The notes under the pieces were generated by a model, which was given only the letters and a program-made list of their open reading frames with translations, ran no database searches and had not been told where the DNA came from. Shown here one piece after another: positions 1 through 8,589 of a stretch of 50,132 bases of DNA. Source of the stretch: an uncultured Muribaculaceae bacterium (GTDB lineage: Bacteria; Bacteroidota; Bacteroidia; Bacteroidales; Muribaculaceae); assembly GCA_910585285.1 (NCBI GenBank), contig CAJUDL010000028.1:1-50132 (forward strand). The letters run 5' to 3'. Position 1 is the stretch's first letter; each line of letters opens with the position of its first letter. Made by a program: the position numbers and the translations under genes.

Positions 1-971
1 CCTTCTGCCTTCCTCTCTGTTTCAAGCCATTCAGCATCCGGATCAGAGGAGACGGTTATGCCACCCCCTGCAAACATGCACCATCGTTCCTGCCCAAAGA
101 ATATGGAACGTAGGTTTACATAAAACGTGAATTCATCTTCAGATGCCATAGGTCCACAAAAGCCTCCGTAATATCCACGCTCAAAATTTTCAAGTCGGAA
201 AATACGGTTCATTGACTCAATCTTGGGAAACCCACATAATGCAGGAGTAGGAGAGAAGTCTCTTAGAAACTCATTTAAATCAACAGAAGTGTTGGTTTCA
301 CCTTTTATCTCTGTCAGAATATGCTCAACAATTCCGGCAGCACGGGAAGATCTGGGAGAACAGACTGCATTGATCCCTCGCCTTACAAAGCAATCACAGA
401 TATATTTCTCTACTATTTCCTGCTCTTTTACATTCTTCGCGTCCCAGTCTCCGGCACTTCCCGCAGGTCGCGTGCCGGCAAGAGCATATGTATAGAGAAC
501 GTTCTCTTTATTTTTTAGCAAAATTTCCGGTGAAGCTCCAAGCCATGCTCCGGACCGAGGTGTATAGAAAAGAAAGACAAAAGAATTTGGGGAAGTGGAA
601 CAAAGGTTCTCAAAAGAAGTCTCGGCATCAATCGGGGAATTGGAACATATCACCTTTGCCGCTATAGTTTTTGAGGAATGATTACCTTGCAATTCCGAAA
701 CGATAGTTTCTACTTCATGAGAATGTTCTTCTTTGGTTGTAGATGCAGATGGAAAATCAAAGAGATGAACTGAAAAATTATCACCTTTCAATAAATTATT
801 AAAAACAGACCACTCTGCCTTGGTTAAACCTTGAATCGTGACAGGACCATGCGAATAAAGATCGAAGGGTGCTATTACAAATCCCGGTAATAAACCATCC
901 TTCATTTCCCCTTGAAACATGAATATGCTTGTATCTTGAGGAAATCGATATGCACAAAAACTATCAAACAT
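1..971 (-). CDS. menF: Isochorismate synthase MenF, 3'-truncated by window edge
   Basis: Converts chorismate to isochorismate, the first step of menaquinone synthesis, in the cytoplasm. The reading frame opens with ATG at 971 and stays open for 323 codons to the left edge. Chorismate-binding-fold motifs are visible in order: GAWLGASPEILL (about residues 141-152), LAGTRPAGSA (164-173), PTPALCGFPK (241-250), RGYYGGFCGP (265-274) and the terminal AGGGIT...W.ET block (301-319). From family length, probably only a few tens of C-terminal residues are missing. The start lies 2 bp after the rimO stop, so it is probably co-transcribed with ftsY-rimO. The rest of the men genes, if clustered, would lie beyond the left edge. 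Identity is sure; the end is not seen. Confidence 0.93.
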   Translation of the reverse strand, partial: MFDSFCAYRFPQDTSIFMFQGEMKDGLLPGFVIAPFDLYSHGPVTIQGLTKAEWSVFNNLLKGDNFSVHLFDFPSASTTKEEHSHEVETIVSELQGNHSSKTIAAKVICSNSPIDAETSFENLCSTSPNSFVFLFYTPRSGAWLGASPEILLKNKENVLYTYALAGTRPAGSAGDWDAKNVKEQEIVEKYICDCFVRRGINAVCSPRSSRAAGIVEHILTEIKGETNTSVDLNEFLRDFSPTPALCGFPKIESMNRIFRLENFERGYYGGFCGPMASEDEFTFYVNLRSIFFGQERWCMFAGGGITVSSDPDAEWLETERKAE

Positions 972-973
972 TG

Positions 974-2275
974 CTAATCTATTGCTTCAGCTTCAAAATC
1001 ATACAGCTGATATCCGGTGACACGCGCTTTCAGGAAATCTCCAGGTTGTGCATTGCTCCCCTTGACATAATAATTCATGTCAACTTCCGGGCTGTCCCAT
1101 TGAGAACGACATATTCTTGTCTCTCCTTCAATCTCATCAACAAGAAGCAACACTTCCTTCCCAAGCATAGCCGCGTTCTTTTCTTCGTATATATCCGTCT
1201 GAATCTCCATTAATAAATCGAGCCGCCTCTGTTTCTCTTCATCAGGAATGTTGTCATCAAGATTCTTGGCAGCCCACGTGTCGTCTTCTTCGGAGTAAGC
1301 AAAAGCACCCATTCTATCAAATTTCTGTGTACGCACAAAATCCAGTAGATCCTCAAATTCCTTTTCACTTTCACCCGGGAAACCGACCATCAGAGTTGTT
1401 CTGATCTTTATATCCGGCACTCTTCTGCGCATCTCGGCAATAAGATCTTCCGTCTGTTTGCGAGAGATGTGACGACGCATATTTGTCAGGACCTTATCCG
1501 AAGCATGTTGCAATGCAATATCAATGTATTTGCACACATTGTCATGTTTAGCCATAACATCAAGGATATCAAACGGGAAATCGGAAGGATATGCATAATG
1601 CAGCCTTATCCATTCAACTCCATCGATCTCTGCCATTCTATCAATAAGCTCAGCAAGTTTATGAGAACCATAGAGATCAATCCCATAAGAAGAAAGATCC
1701 TGAGCTATTACATTAAATTCCTTTACACCTCGCGACACCAAAGATTTCGTTTCCTCAAGAATCTCTTCAATTGGTCGAGATGTATGGCGACCTGTAATAA
1801 TAGGAATAGCGCAAAACGCACAAAACCTGTTGCACCCCTCTGAAATTTTCAGATAAGCAGAATGTGGGGGAGTGGTTATTTCACGTTCCCACGACTTAGG
1901 TTTAGGTAATTCTGTTAGATCCGGCAAAGTTTCAATAAAGCCATCCCAATCAAACTTACCAAGAATTATATCAATTTCAGGCAATTCCTTAATCAGATCA
2001 TCGCGATACCTCTGTGTCAGACATCCCATTGCAACAATCTTCCCGATTTCTCCATCCTCCTTTAATCTGGCAAGGTCCAGAAGCATTTCAATGGATTCTT
2101 CCTTTGCATCAGCAATAAATCCACATGTATTCACCACTACATATTCACCACATGGTGATTCTGCATTATGAAAAGCTTCATATCCCTTAGTCTTCAAACG
2201 ACGCATGATGCGTTCCGAATCAATCAGATTCTTCGAACACCCCATCGTTATTATGTCGACACGATTCCTAATCAT
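974..2275 (-). CDS. rimO: Ribosomal protein S12 methylthiotransferase RimO
   Basis: A radical-SAM enzyme that adds a methylthio group to an aspartate of ribosomal protein S12. At 433 aa it is of normal length. The N-terminal UPF0004 domain carries the three cysteines for the auxiliary Fe-S cluster (C13 in MGCSKN, C51 in VNTCGF, C85 in MGCL). The radical-SAM motif CNRFCAFC supplies C148, C152 and C155. The last 65 or so residues look like a TRAM domain. RimO is preferred over MiaB because of the MGCSKN start and the C-terminal pattern. It follows ftsY by 27 bp and precedes menF by 2 bp, so the three form a likely operon. Confidence 0.95.
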   Translation of the reverse strand: MIRNRVDIITMGCSKNLIDSERIMRRLKTKGYEAFHNAESPCGEYVVVNTCGFIADAKEESIEMLLDLARLKEDGEIGKIVAMGCLTQRYRDDLIKELPEIDIILGKFDWDGFIETLPDLTELPKPKSWEREITTPPHSAYLKISEGCNRFCAFCAIPIITGRHTSRPIEEILEETKSLVSRGVKEFNVIAQDLSSYGIDLYGSHKLAELIDRMAEIDGVEWIRLHYAYPSDFPFDILDVMAKHDNVCKYIDIALQHASDKVLTNMRRHISRKQTEDLIAEMRRRVPDIKIRTTLMVGFPGESEKEFEDLLDFVRTQKFDRMGAFAYSEEDDTWAAKNLDDNIPDEEKQRRLDLLMEIQTDIYEEKNAAMLGKEVLLLVDEIEGETRICRSQWDSPEVDMNYYVKGSNAQPGDFLKARVTGYQLYDFEAEAID

Positions 2276-2302
2276 CGATCAAATCACTTAAGGAATTTAT
2301 TT

Positions 2303-3268
2303 TTATATTGCTTCGCCGAAAAGAGTCTTTACAAATTCTTTGGCGTGGAAAATCTGAATATCCTCTTTACCTTCACCGAGTCCGATGTATTTCACAGGGA
2401 TTTTGAACTGATCACTGATACCGATTACCACGCCTCCCTTTGATGTGCCATCGAGTTTTGTTATGGCAAGATTGTTGACTTCCGTAGCAGCCACAAACTG
2501 ACGCGCCTGCTCAAAAGCATTTTGTCCCGTTGAGCCATCAAGCACGAGAAGAATCTCTTGTGGAGCATCAGGCACCACACGCTTCATGACGTTCTTGATT
2601 TTTGTCAACTCATTCATCAGACCGACTTTATTATGAAGCCTTCCGGCGGTGTCAATGATCACGACATCTGCACCCTGAGCCTTAGCTGACGAAAGGGTGT
2701 CAAAAGCAACAGCAGCGGGATCGCTACCCATTTTCTGTTTAATAACCGGGACACCTATTCTTTCACCCCATATATCCAATTGCTCGATAGCGGCGGCGCG
2801 GAATGTATCAGCAGCTCCCAAAACAACTTTATTCCCTGCTGCCTTATATTGGTAAGCAAGTTTTCCTATAGTAGTAGTCTTCCCGACTCCATTCACGCCT
2901 ACAACCATAATTACATAAGGCATATCCGATGCCGGCACATGGAAATCCTCAATTTCTTTGCCATTCTCCGGTTTTTCCAGCATGTCAGAAATTTCATCAC
3001 AGAGAAGAGCCCGAAGCTCACTGCTTCCAACATATTTATCTCTTGCAACTCTATCCTGAATTCTTTCTATGATTTTCAAAGTGGTATCAACACCCACATC
3101 GCTTGTTATAAAAGCCTCCTCGAGGGCATCAAGGACATCATCGTCAACTTTGCTCTTACCTGCTACTGCACGTGTTATCTTGTTCCACACACCCTCTTTG
3201 GTTTTCTGAAGACCTTGATCAAGGGTTTCTTTCTCTTTCTTAGAAAATAGTTTGTTGAAAAATCCCAT
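2303..3268 (-). CDS. ftsY: Signal recognition particle receptor FtsY
   Basis: GTPase receptor that docks the SRP-ribosome complex at the inner membrane for co-translational insertion of membrane proteins. At 321 aa it is the short form, with a lysine-rich N-terminus (FFNKLFSKKEKE) and no long acidic A domain, which is common in Bacteroidetes. A helical N domain is followed by the G domain: GVNGVGKTTTIGKLA (P loop, about residues 124-138), DTFRAAAIEQL, DTAGRLHNK and TKLDGTSKGG. First gene of the presumed ftsY-rimO-menF run. The 165 bp upstream holds the rubrerythrin terminator and a weak -7-like site on the minus strand near 3288-3295 (CGAATTTA, one mismatch to the consensus complement). Confidence 0.96.
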   Translation of the reverse strand: MGFFNKLFSKKEKETLDQGLQKTKEGVWNKITRAVAGKSKVDDDVLDALEEAFITSDVGVDTTLKIIERIQDRVARDKYVGSSELRALLCDEISDMLEKPENGKEIEDFHVPASDMPYVIMVVGVNGVGKTTTIGKLAYQYKAAGNKVVLGAADTFRAAAIEQLDIWGERIGVPVIKQKMGSDPAAVAFDTLSSAKAQGADVVIIDTAGRLHNKVGLMNELTKIKNVMKRVVPDAPQEILLVLDGSTGQNAFEQARQFVAATEVNNLAITKLDGTSKGGVVIGISDQFKIPVKYIGLGEGKEDIQIFHAKEFVKTLFGEAI

Positions 3269-3372
3269 AATTCACTATAATATCGTGCGAATTTACAAAA
3301 AAAAGCTGAAATCAGCAATATTTAATTCTGAAAGTGTTAAATTTTGTTATAACTGATTATTAGCTAAAATAG

Positions 3373-3409
3373 AAAAGAGGTTCATCTGCAATGCAAACAA
3401 ACCTCTTTT
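3373..3409 (-). terminator. Rho-independent terminator after rubrerythrin
   Basis: Perfect 10 bp stem (AAAAGAGGTT / AACCTCTTTT) with a 17-base loop, 25 bp past the rubrerythrin stop. On the minus strand it is followed by CTATTTTA, a modest T-rich tail. The remainder of the 3269-3433 gap is AT-rich leader for ftsY and contains nothing else recognisable. Confidence 0.65.
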
Positions 3410-3433
3410 ATGAATTTTTTATAATAACTAATT

Positions 3434-4036
3434 TTATCCCATCGGCGATGGAGCATAGCCATCCTCCAAGGCGACATAATGCTGATACGGATGGTCACAG
3501 CCCGGACATTTTGCTGGCGGTTCTGTGCCAACTACAGTATAGCCGCACACGAGACATTTCCAGGTTACCGGCTTTTCTCGTTTCCACATAGTGCCACTTT
3601 CAAGAAGGGCAAGCATATGCTGGAACCTGTCATGATGAATTTTCTCGGCGCTTGCAATAGCCTCAAAATGAGAAGCTATATCATCAAAGCCTTCCTCTTT
3701 TGCGGTCTTTGCAGCTGCATAATAAAATTCATACCCATCAACACTTTCCTCCTTTATGGAAGTTTTCAGATTAGCCGCCGTATCTCCAAGGAAACCGGCA
3801 TCCACACCCGGATTACCAACCACTTCAGTATTCTTAAGCATCTTCAAGAACACCTTGGCATGATGCAATTCATTGTCGGCTGTTTCACGGAAAATCACGC
3901 CAACTGGGAAATATAATTCTTTATCAGCAATGCCAGCATAAAATGTATAGCGGGCGAATGCCTGAGTTTCGGCAAGATAGGAATTAACTACATTCTGTTC
4001 TGTCTTCGTTCCCTTGATACTTTTTTGTGTGCTCAT
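3434..4036 (-). CDS. Rubrerythrin (rubredoxin-like C-terminus)
   Basis: Non-haem diiron peroxidase that reduces hydrogen peroxide in anaerobes. The 200 aa protein has a ferritin-like four-helix domain with diiron ligand motifs (for example E51/E56/H59 in ETADNELHHA and E127/E131/H134 further on). It ends in a rubredoxin-type iron site C161-x2-C164...C177-x2-C180. It lies 56 bp downstream of nrdG, so the oxygen-sensitive ribonucleotide reductase and this peroxide scavenger may be co-expressed; that link is inference. The gene is followed by a hairpin terminator. The family call is firm. The reductant is not shown by the sequence. Confidence 0.94.
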   Translation of the reverse strand: MSTQKSIKGTKTEQNVVNSYLAETQAFARYTFYAGIADKELYFPVGVIFRETADNELHHAKVFLKMLKNTEVVGNPGVDAGFLGDTAANLKTSIKEESVDGYEFYYAAAKTAKEEGFDDIASHFEAIASAEKIHHDRFQHMLALLESGTMWKREKPVTWKCLVCGYTVVGTEPPAKCPGCDHPYQHYVALEDGYAPSPMG

Positions 4037-4092
4037 AGTATTTAGAGTTAAAAATGAAATCTACATAATTAACATACGAACACATTAAAAGT

Positions 4093-4584
4093 TCAATCAC
4101 GGCTCCAGACCACAATCTTACCTGATGACAAGGATTTTGATACATCAATGATACGTTGATTCGAAGATCCCCGAAACAACAGATCCGCATCCTTCAGGGT
4201 GCTAACAAAGGGGGAGTCAACAATCACATCTACATGCCTCAATATCCTGGAGAGATTAGGGTCCATGACAATCTGTTCCCAAGTAAAACCTGTATACAGC
4301 CATACATTATGGGTCAATGCATGTATACGATCTGCAAGCGCGACCATAAAATCCACATGATAGAGAGGATCTCCGCCTGATAACGTCACATCAAAATCCT
4401 CCTCTGCCACAATTTCAATAAGCTCATCTATTGACATCGGATTACCGGCATTGAAATCCCAGGATTGCGGATTATGACACCCGTCACATTCATGACAGCA
4501 GCCTGCAAAATATATTGATGTGCGAAATCCGGGACCATCCACAGTGGTGCCCCGGATTATATCAATTACGTTTACCTTATTCAT
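4093..4584 (-). CDS. nrdG: Anaerobic ribonucleotide reductase activating protein NrdG
   Basis: Radical-SAM activase that installs the glycyl radical on NrdD. At 163 aa it is of family length. The Fe-S cluster motif is C29-x3-C33-x2-C36 (CCHECDGC), preceded by GTTVDGPGFRTSIYFAGC, the usual activase N-terminus, and followed by the TLSGGDPL motif. Its start overlaps the end of nrdD by 8 bp, which indicates translational coupling and a matched supply of enzyme and activator. Confidence 0.95.
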   Translation of the reverse strand: MNKVNVIDIIRGTTVDGPGFRTSIYFAGCCHECDGCHNPQSWDFNAGNPMSIDELIEIVAEEDFDVTLSGGDPLYHVDFMVALADRIHALTHNVWLYTGFTWEQIVMDPNLSRILRHVDVIVDSPFVSTLKDADLLFRGSSNQRIIDVSKSLSSGKIVVWSRD

Positions 4585-6781
4585 GTACTACTCGGTCATG
4601 CAATTCGGCAAGCTTGCCGGAATTCCATCTGTCTGTTGTGCCAACCAGATATCCGGTTATACGTTGAATTGTTTCAAATTTAGTGCCGCATTTAGGACAA
4701 TGTGTTTCATCCTGCGATGCGTTCTCGTAACCACAATTGGGGCAATGATTACGATTATGGTTTACCGAACCATATCCCATATTATATTTATCAAGAAGAT
4801 CAACAATCTGCATAATCGATTCTTCATTATGCGTTGCATCTCCGTCTATTTCAACATAAAATATATGTCCGCCACCTGTCAATTCATGATAAGGAGCCTC
4901 AATTTTAGCTTTATGACGAGGGGAACAATGATAGTATACAGGCACATGATTGGAATTGGTATAATATTCTTTGTCAGTCACACCGGGTATGATTCCGAAT
5001 GTCTTTCTGTCTTTCTTTGTGAACTTTCCTGACAACCCTTCAGCCGGCGTTGCAAGCACTGAATAGTTATGTCCATAAGTTTCACAATATTCATTAACAC
5101 GACTTCTCATATGCTTGACAATACGCAATCCTAATGTCTGAGCCTCCTCACTTTCTCCATGGTGTTTTCCGATAAGCGCAATAAGGCATTCCGCTAGACC
5201 GATAAATCCGATTCCCAACGTGCCTTGATTGATCACTGATTCAATCGTATCGTTAGGACCAAGAGCATCAGCCCCGTTCCATAAAGCACTCATCACGAGT
5301 GGAAACTGTTTAGCCAAAGCTGTTTTTTGGAAATTGAAACGTTCATTCAGTTGCAATGCAGTAATATCAAGAACTTCGTCAAGTTTCTCAAAGAACCTTT
5401 CAATACGCTCTTCCTTATCCTGCACATTCATAAGTTCTATAGCTATGCGGACAATATTAACAGTTGAAAACGATATATTGCCTCTTCCTATTGAAGTCTT
5501 CTCTCCATATCGGTTTTCAAATACGCGTGTGCGACATCCCATTGTAGCCACCTCGTATTTGTATCTTTCAGGATCGTTGGGATTCCATTTCTCGTGGTGG
5601 TTGAATGTTGCGTCAAGATTTAAGAAATTAGGAAAGAAGCGTCGTGCCGTAACTTTGCAAGCGAGTTTATAAAGGTCATAGTTGGGATCTTCCGGCAAAT
5701 AACTCACACCTCTTTTCTTCTTCCAAATCTGAATAGGGAAAATAGCTGTAGCCCCATTTCCTACACCCTCGTAAGTTGAATTAAGCAACTCTCGTATTAC
5801 GCAGCGACCTTCTGCTGAAGTGTCCGTTCCATAATTAATTGATGAAAATACAACCTGATTTCCGCCGCGCGAATGAATTGTATTCATATTATGAATAAAT
5901 GCCTCCATCGCTTGATGTACACGTTCAACCGTTTTATTGATTGCATGCTGCAGCAGGCGATCGTCGCCATCAAGACCATCTAAATCCTTTTTTAGAAAGT
6001 CTTTAATTTCAGCATTGTACAGGTGTCTCAGGTCTTCGTTTGTGAATTGCTCAAGATTTTTGATTTCTTCAATGAAAGAGCTCCTTACAAATGGTGCTAA
6101 ATAAAAATCAAAGGCTGGAATGGCCTGCCCTCCGTGCATCTCATTTTGAGCAGTTTCAAGTGATATGCATGCGATTATACTTGCTGTCTCAATGCGTTTT
6201 GCAGGGCGAGATTCACCATGACCTGCAACAAACCCCTTCTTTAATATCCTGTCAAGAGGATGCTGCACACAGGTCAAACTTTTAGTAGGGTAGTAATCTT
6301 TATCGTGAATATGAAGATAGTTGTTTTTAACAGCGGTCTTTACATCCGGGCTTAATAGATAGTCATCCACAAACGGTTTTGTGGTCTCACTTGCAAACTT
6401 CATCATCATGCCGGCTGGAGAATCAGTATTCATATTGGCATTCTCGCGGGTGATGTCATTATTTTTCGCTTCTATAATTTCAAGGAACATGTCGCGAGTC
6501 TTGGCGCGTCTGGCAATCGAACGCTGATCGCGATAGGCTATATATCTTTTGGCGACATCCTTTCTCGCTGATTTCATCAGCTCGATTTCCACTTTATCCT
6601 GAATTTCCTCAACGGTCATCCTTTCCTTGCCACCCATCCCGATTCGGTCGGTGATTTTCTGCACTAAAGCCTCATCCTCGCCCATTTCAGTTGTGAGCAT
6701 CGCCTTACGGATAGCAGCCTTGATTTTCTCTTCATTGTAGCCTACAACGCGACCATCTCTTTTTTCAACTATCTGTATCAT
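4577..6781 (-). CDS. nrdD: Anaerobic ribonucleoside-triphosphate reductase NrdD
   Basis: Class III ribonucleotide reductase, which makes deoxyribonucleotides without oxygen using formate as reductant. The 734 aa protein starts with an ATP-cone allosteric domain (VEKRDGRVVGYNEEKIKAAIRKA) and continues with the ten-stranded barrel domain. The C-terminus has a four-cysteine zinc site (CPNCGYENASQDETHCPKC) and the glycyl-radical segment RITGYL, with the radical glycine at about G710. It is full length and partnered by the overlapping nrdG. The promoter at 6806-6837 fits the Bacteroidetes consensus and leaves a leader of only about 18 bases. Confidence 0.97.
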   Translation of the reverse strand: MIQIVEKRDGRVVGYNEEKIKAAIRKAMLTTEMGEDEALVQKITDRIGMGGKERMTVEEIQDKVEIELMKSARKDVAKRYIAYRDQRSIARRAKTRDMFLEIIEAKNNDITRENANMNTDSPAGMMMKFASETTKPFVDDYLLSPDVKTAVKNNYLHIHDKDYYPTKSLTCVQHPLDRILKKGFVAGHGESRPAKRIETASIIACISLETAQNEMHGGQAIPAFDFYLAPFVRSSFIEEIKNLEQFTNEDLRHLYNAEIKDFLKKDLDGLDGDDRLLQHAINKTVERVHQAMEAFIHNMNTIHSRGGNQVVFSSINYGTDTSAEGRCVIRELLNSTYEGVGNGATAIFPIQIWKKKRGVSYLPEDPNYDLYKLACKVTARRFFPNFLNLDATFNHHEKWNPNDPERYKYEVATMGCRTRVFENRYGEKTSIGRGNISFSTVNIVRIAIELMNVQDKEERIERFFEKLDEVLDITALQLNERFNFQKTALAKQFPLVMSALWNGADALGPNDTIESVINQGTLGIGFIGLAECLIALIGKHHGESEEAQTLGLRIVKHMRSRVNEYCETYGHNYSVLATPAEGLSGKFTKKDRKTFGIIPGVTDKEYYTNSNHVPVYYHCSPRHKAKIEAPYHELTGGGHIFYVEIDGDATHNEESIMQIVDLLDKYNMGYGSVNHNRNHCPNCGYENASQDETHCPKCGTKFETIQRITGYLVGTTDRWNSGKLAELHDRVVHE

Positions 6782-6805
6782 ATGTTATCTTCATTTTAGG
6801 TGATA

Positions 6806-6837
6806 CAAAGGTATGATTATTATATGTAACGAGCAAA
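6806..6837 (-). promoter_or_regulatory. Bacteroidetes-type promoter for nrdD-nrdG-rbr
   Basis: On the minus strand TTTG (complement of CAAA at 6834-6837) is followed after 20 bp by TACCTTTG (complement of 6806-6813). This matches the -33 TTTG / -7 TAnnTTTG consensus of the Bacteroidetes housekeeping sigma factor exactly. The predicted transcript start is near 6799. Confidence 0.7.
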
Positions 6838-6993
6838 TTATTTGATAAAATTTTGTTATTAAATTTTTATTTTGGAAAACTTTTATGGTATTTATAAATT
6901 ATAATAAACTAATAATCAGCATACTAAAAATATTTTTGGAAAACTTTAGCAAAAGAAGCATGAGTATTATTATAAAAATTTGCCATAATGGTT

Positions 6994-7013
6994 TATATGT
7001 TGCACAACATATA
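6994..7013. promoter_or_regulatory. 20 bp palindrome, candidate operator in nrdD / malic enzyme divergent region
   Basis: Arms TATATGTTG and CAACATATA match perfectly across a 2 bp centre. The 6782-7120 gap is otherwise very AT-rich and holds no credible gene. The plus strand has a -7 box TAACTTTG at 7035-7042 but no TTTG at the proper -33 distance. The palindrome centre instead falls about 42 bp before the predicted start, the place where class II activators of the Crp/Fnr type bind. The regulator is unknown. Confidence 0.5.
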
Positions 7014-7034
7014 CTCTTTATGCCGAATATTTTG

Positions 7035-7042
7035 TAACTTTG
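7035..7042 (+). promoter_or_regulatory. -7 box for the malic enzyme gene
   Basis: TAACTTTG fits TAnnTTTG. No -33 TTTG is present 19-21 bp upstream, which suggests dependence on an activator. It lies 78 bp before the ATG. Confidence 0.45.
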
Positions 7043-7120
7043 TATATCGGTTTATAAAATGAATGAAATCATCAATTCTCATAATAAATTGTTATAGATT
7101 AAAACTAATGATATTTTAAT

Positions 7121-8416
7121 ATGTCGACAATCGATAAATCCAGTCTGAAAGAAGAGGCACTTAGGTATCACGAAGAGTGGACACCGGGTAAAATCGAAGT
7201 TATTCCAACAAAGCCATACGCCAACCAACACGACTTGTCGCTGGCATATTCACCAGGCGTTGCCTATCCATGCAAGGAAATCGAGGCTGACGATTCGCTT
7301 GCCTATAAATATACGGACAAGGGAAACATCGTAGCAGTCATATCCAATGGCACCGCAGTGCTTGGACTCGGAGACATCGGAGCGCTTGCCGGCAAACCCG
7401 TCATGGAAGGGAAAGCCCTTTTGTTTAAAATTTTTGCCGGAATTGATTCATTCGATATAGAGGTAAATGAAAAAGACCCCGACAAGGTTGTAGAGATCGT
7501 CAAAGCAATCAGCCCCACATTTGGAGGAATAAACCTTGAAGACATAAAAGCACCGGAATGTTTTAAAATCGAAAGCCGTCTCAAGCAGGAGTGCGATATT
7601 CCTGTAATGCACGACGACCAGCATGGCACAGCAATTATATCCGGAGCTGCCCTTATAAACGCACTCGAAGTGCAGGGGAAACAGATTGACAAAATCCAGC
7701 TTGTAATCAACGGAGCCGGCGCCGCCGCCATAAGTTGCGCCAAATTATATCTTCAACTTGGAGTGCGCCGCGAAAATGTTGTCATGTGCGATTCCAAAGG
7801 GGTGATACGTAAAGACAGGGCTGACATTAATGCTCAAAAAAGAGAGTTTGCTACCGACCGTGATATCCACACTCTTGCCGAGGCAATAATGGGTGCCGAT
7901 GTTTTTCTCGGACTCAGCGTTGCTGATGCGTTGACGCCGGAGATGCTACTCACAATGGCTCCCAATCCTATTGTATTCGCACTTGCCAATCCCGAACCTG
8001 AGATTGCATATGAAGTTGCAAAAGCAACTCGCAGCGACATCATCATAGCCACAGGGCGTAGCGACTATCCCAACCAGGTAAATAACGTGCTTGGCTTCCC
8101 ATATATATTCAGAGGTGCGTTAGACAGCAGGGCAACCGAAATAAACGAGCAAATGAAGCTTGAAGCATGCCGGGCAATAGCGGCACTTGCAAAAGAAGAA
8201 GTCCCGGAATCAGTAAAAGAAGCCTATGGCGGGGAAGATTTCAAATTTGGAAAGGATTACATCTTGCCTAAGCCATTCGACGAAAGGTTGCTCTTCAGGG
8301 TTGCGCCAGCCGTGGCAAAAGCTGCGATGGAAACGGGAGTTTCGCGTCATCATATAACCGATTGGGAACTTTATGAAGAGGAACTGAAAAAACGCATGGC
8401 AACGGTGAGAAGGTAA
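7121..8416 (+). CDS. NAD(P)-dependent malic enzyme, short form without phosphotransacetylase domain
   Basis: Oxidative decarboxylation of malate to pyruvate with CO2 release. The 431 aa protein has the malic N-terminal domain (YSPGVAYPC near residue 43; GLGDIGALAGKPVMEGKALLFK near 83-104; HDDQHGTAI near 165) and a Rossmann-type NAD(P)-binding domain (VINGAGAAAISCAKLY near 195). It ends with IEDWE-like HITDWELYEEELKKRM and then stops. In MaeB-type enzymes this is where the linker to the roughly 320-residue phosphotransacetylase-like domain begins, so that domain is absent. No remnant is seen downstream: a hairpin terminator follows within 35 bp, then proS. Cofactor preference cannot be told from sequence alone. 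Enzyme class is firm. Confidence 0.93.
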   Translation: MSTIDKSSLKEEALRYHEEWTPGKIEVIPTKPYANQHDLSLAYSPGVAYPCKEIEADDSLAYKYTDKGNIVAVISNGTAVLGLGDIGALAGKPVMEGKALLFKIFAGIDSFDIEVNEKDPDKVVEIVKAISPTFGGINLEDIKAPECFKIESRLKQECDIPVMHDDQHGTAIISGAALINALEVQGKQIDKIQLVINGAGAAAISCAKLYLQLGVRRENVVMCDSKGVIRKDRADINAQKREFATDRDIHTLAEAIMGADVFLGLSVADALTPEMLLTMAPNPIVFALANPEPEIAYEVAKATRSDIIIATGRSDYPNQVNNVLGFPYIFRGALDSRATEINEQMKLEACRAIAALAKEEVPESVKEAYGGEDFKFGKDYILPKPFDERLLFRVAPAVAKAAMETGVSRHHITDWELYEEELKKRMATVRR

Positions 8417-8449
8417 GCAATTTTAGGGCATTCTCGAAACAACTATAAA

Positions 8450-8494
8450 AAACGGCATAAATTTTCCGATGAAAAGGGAATATTTATGCCGTTT
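8450..8494 (+). terminator. Hairpin terminator after malic enzyme
   Basis: Perfect 13 bp stem (AAACGGCATAAAT / ATTTATGCCGTTT) with a 19-base loop, starting 34 bp after the stop codon. The T tail is short (GTTTC), so termination strength is uncertain. Confidence 0.6.
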
Positions 8495-8521
8495 CAGCGT
8501 AAATATTTCACAATATTTTTG

Positions 8522-8529
8522 TAACTTTG
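8522..8529 (+). promoter_or_regulatory. -7 box for proS
   Basis: TAACTTTG in the context GTAACTTTGCATAT, nearly the same as the box upstream of the malic enzyme gene (GTAACTTTGTATAT). No clear -33 TTTG at the correct spacing. Predicted leader is about 55 bases. Confidence 0.45.
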
Positions 8530-8589
8530 CATATAAATGCGCCAGCCAAGGCACAAACATGAAGACATTAAACTAATTTTCCATAAATC

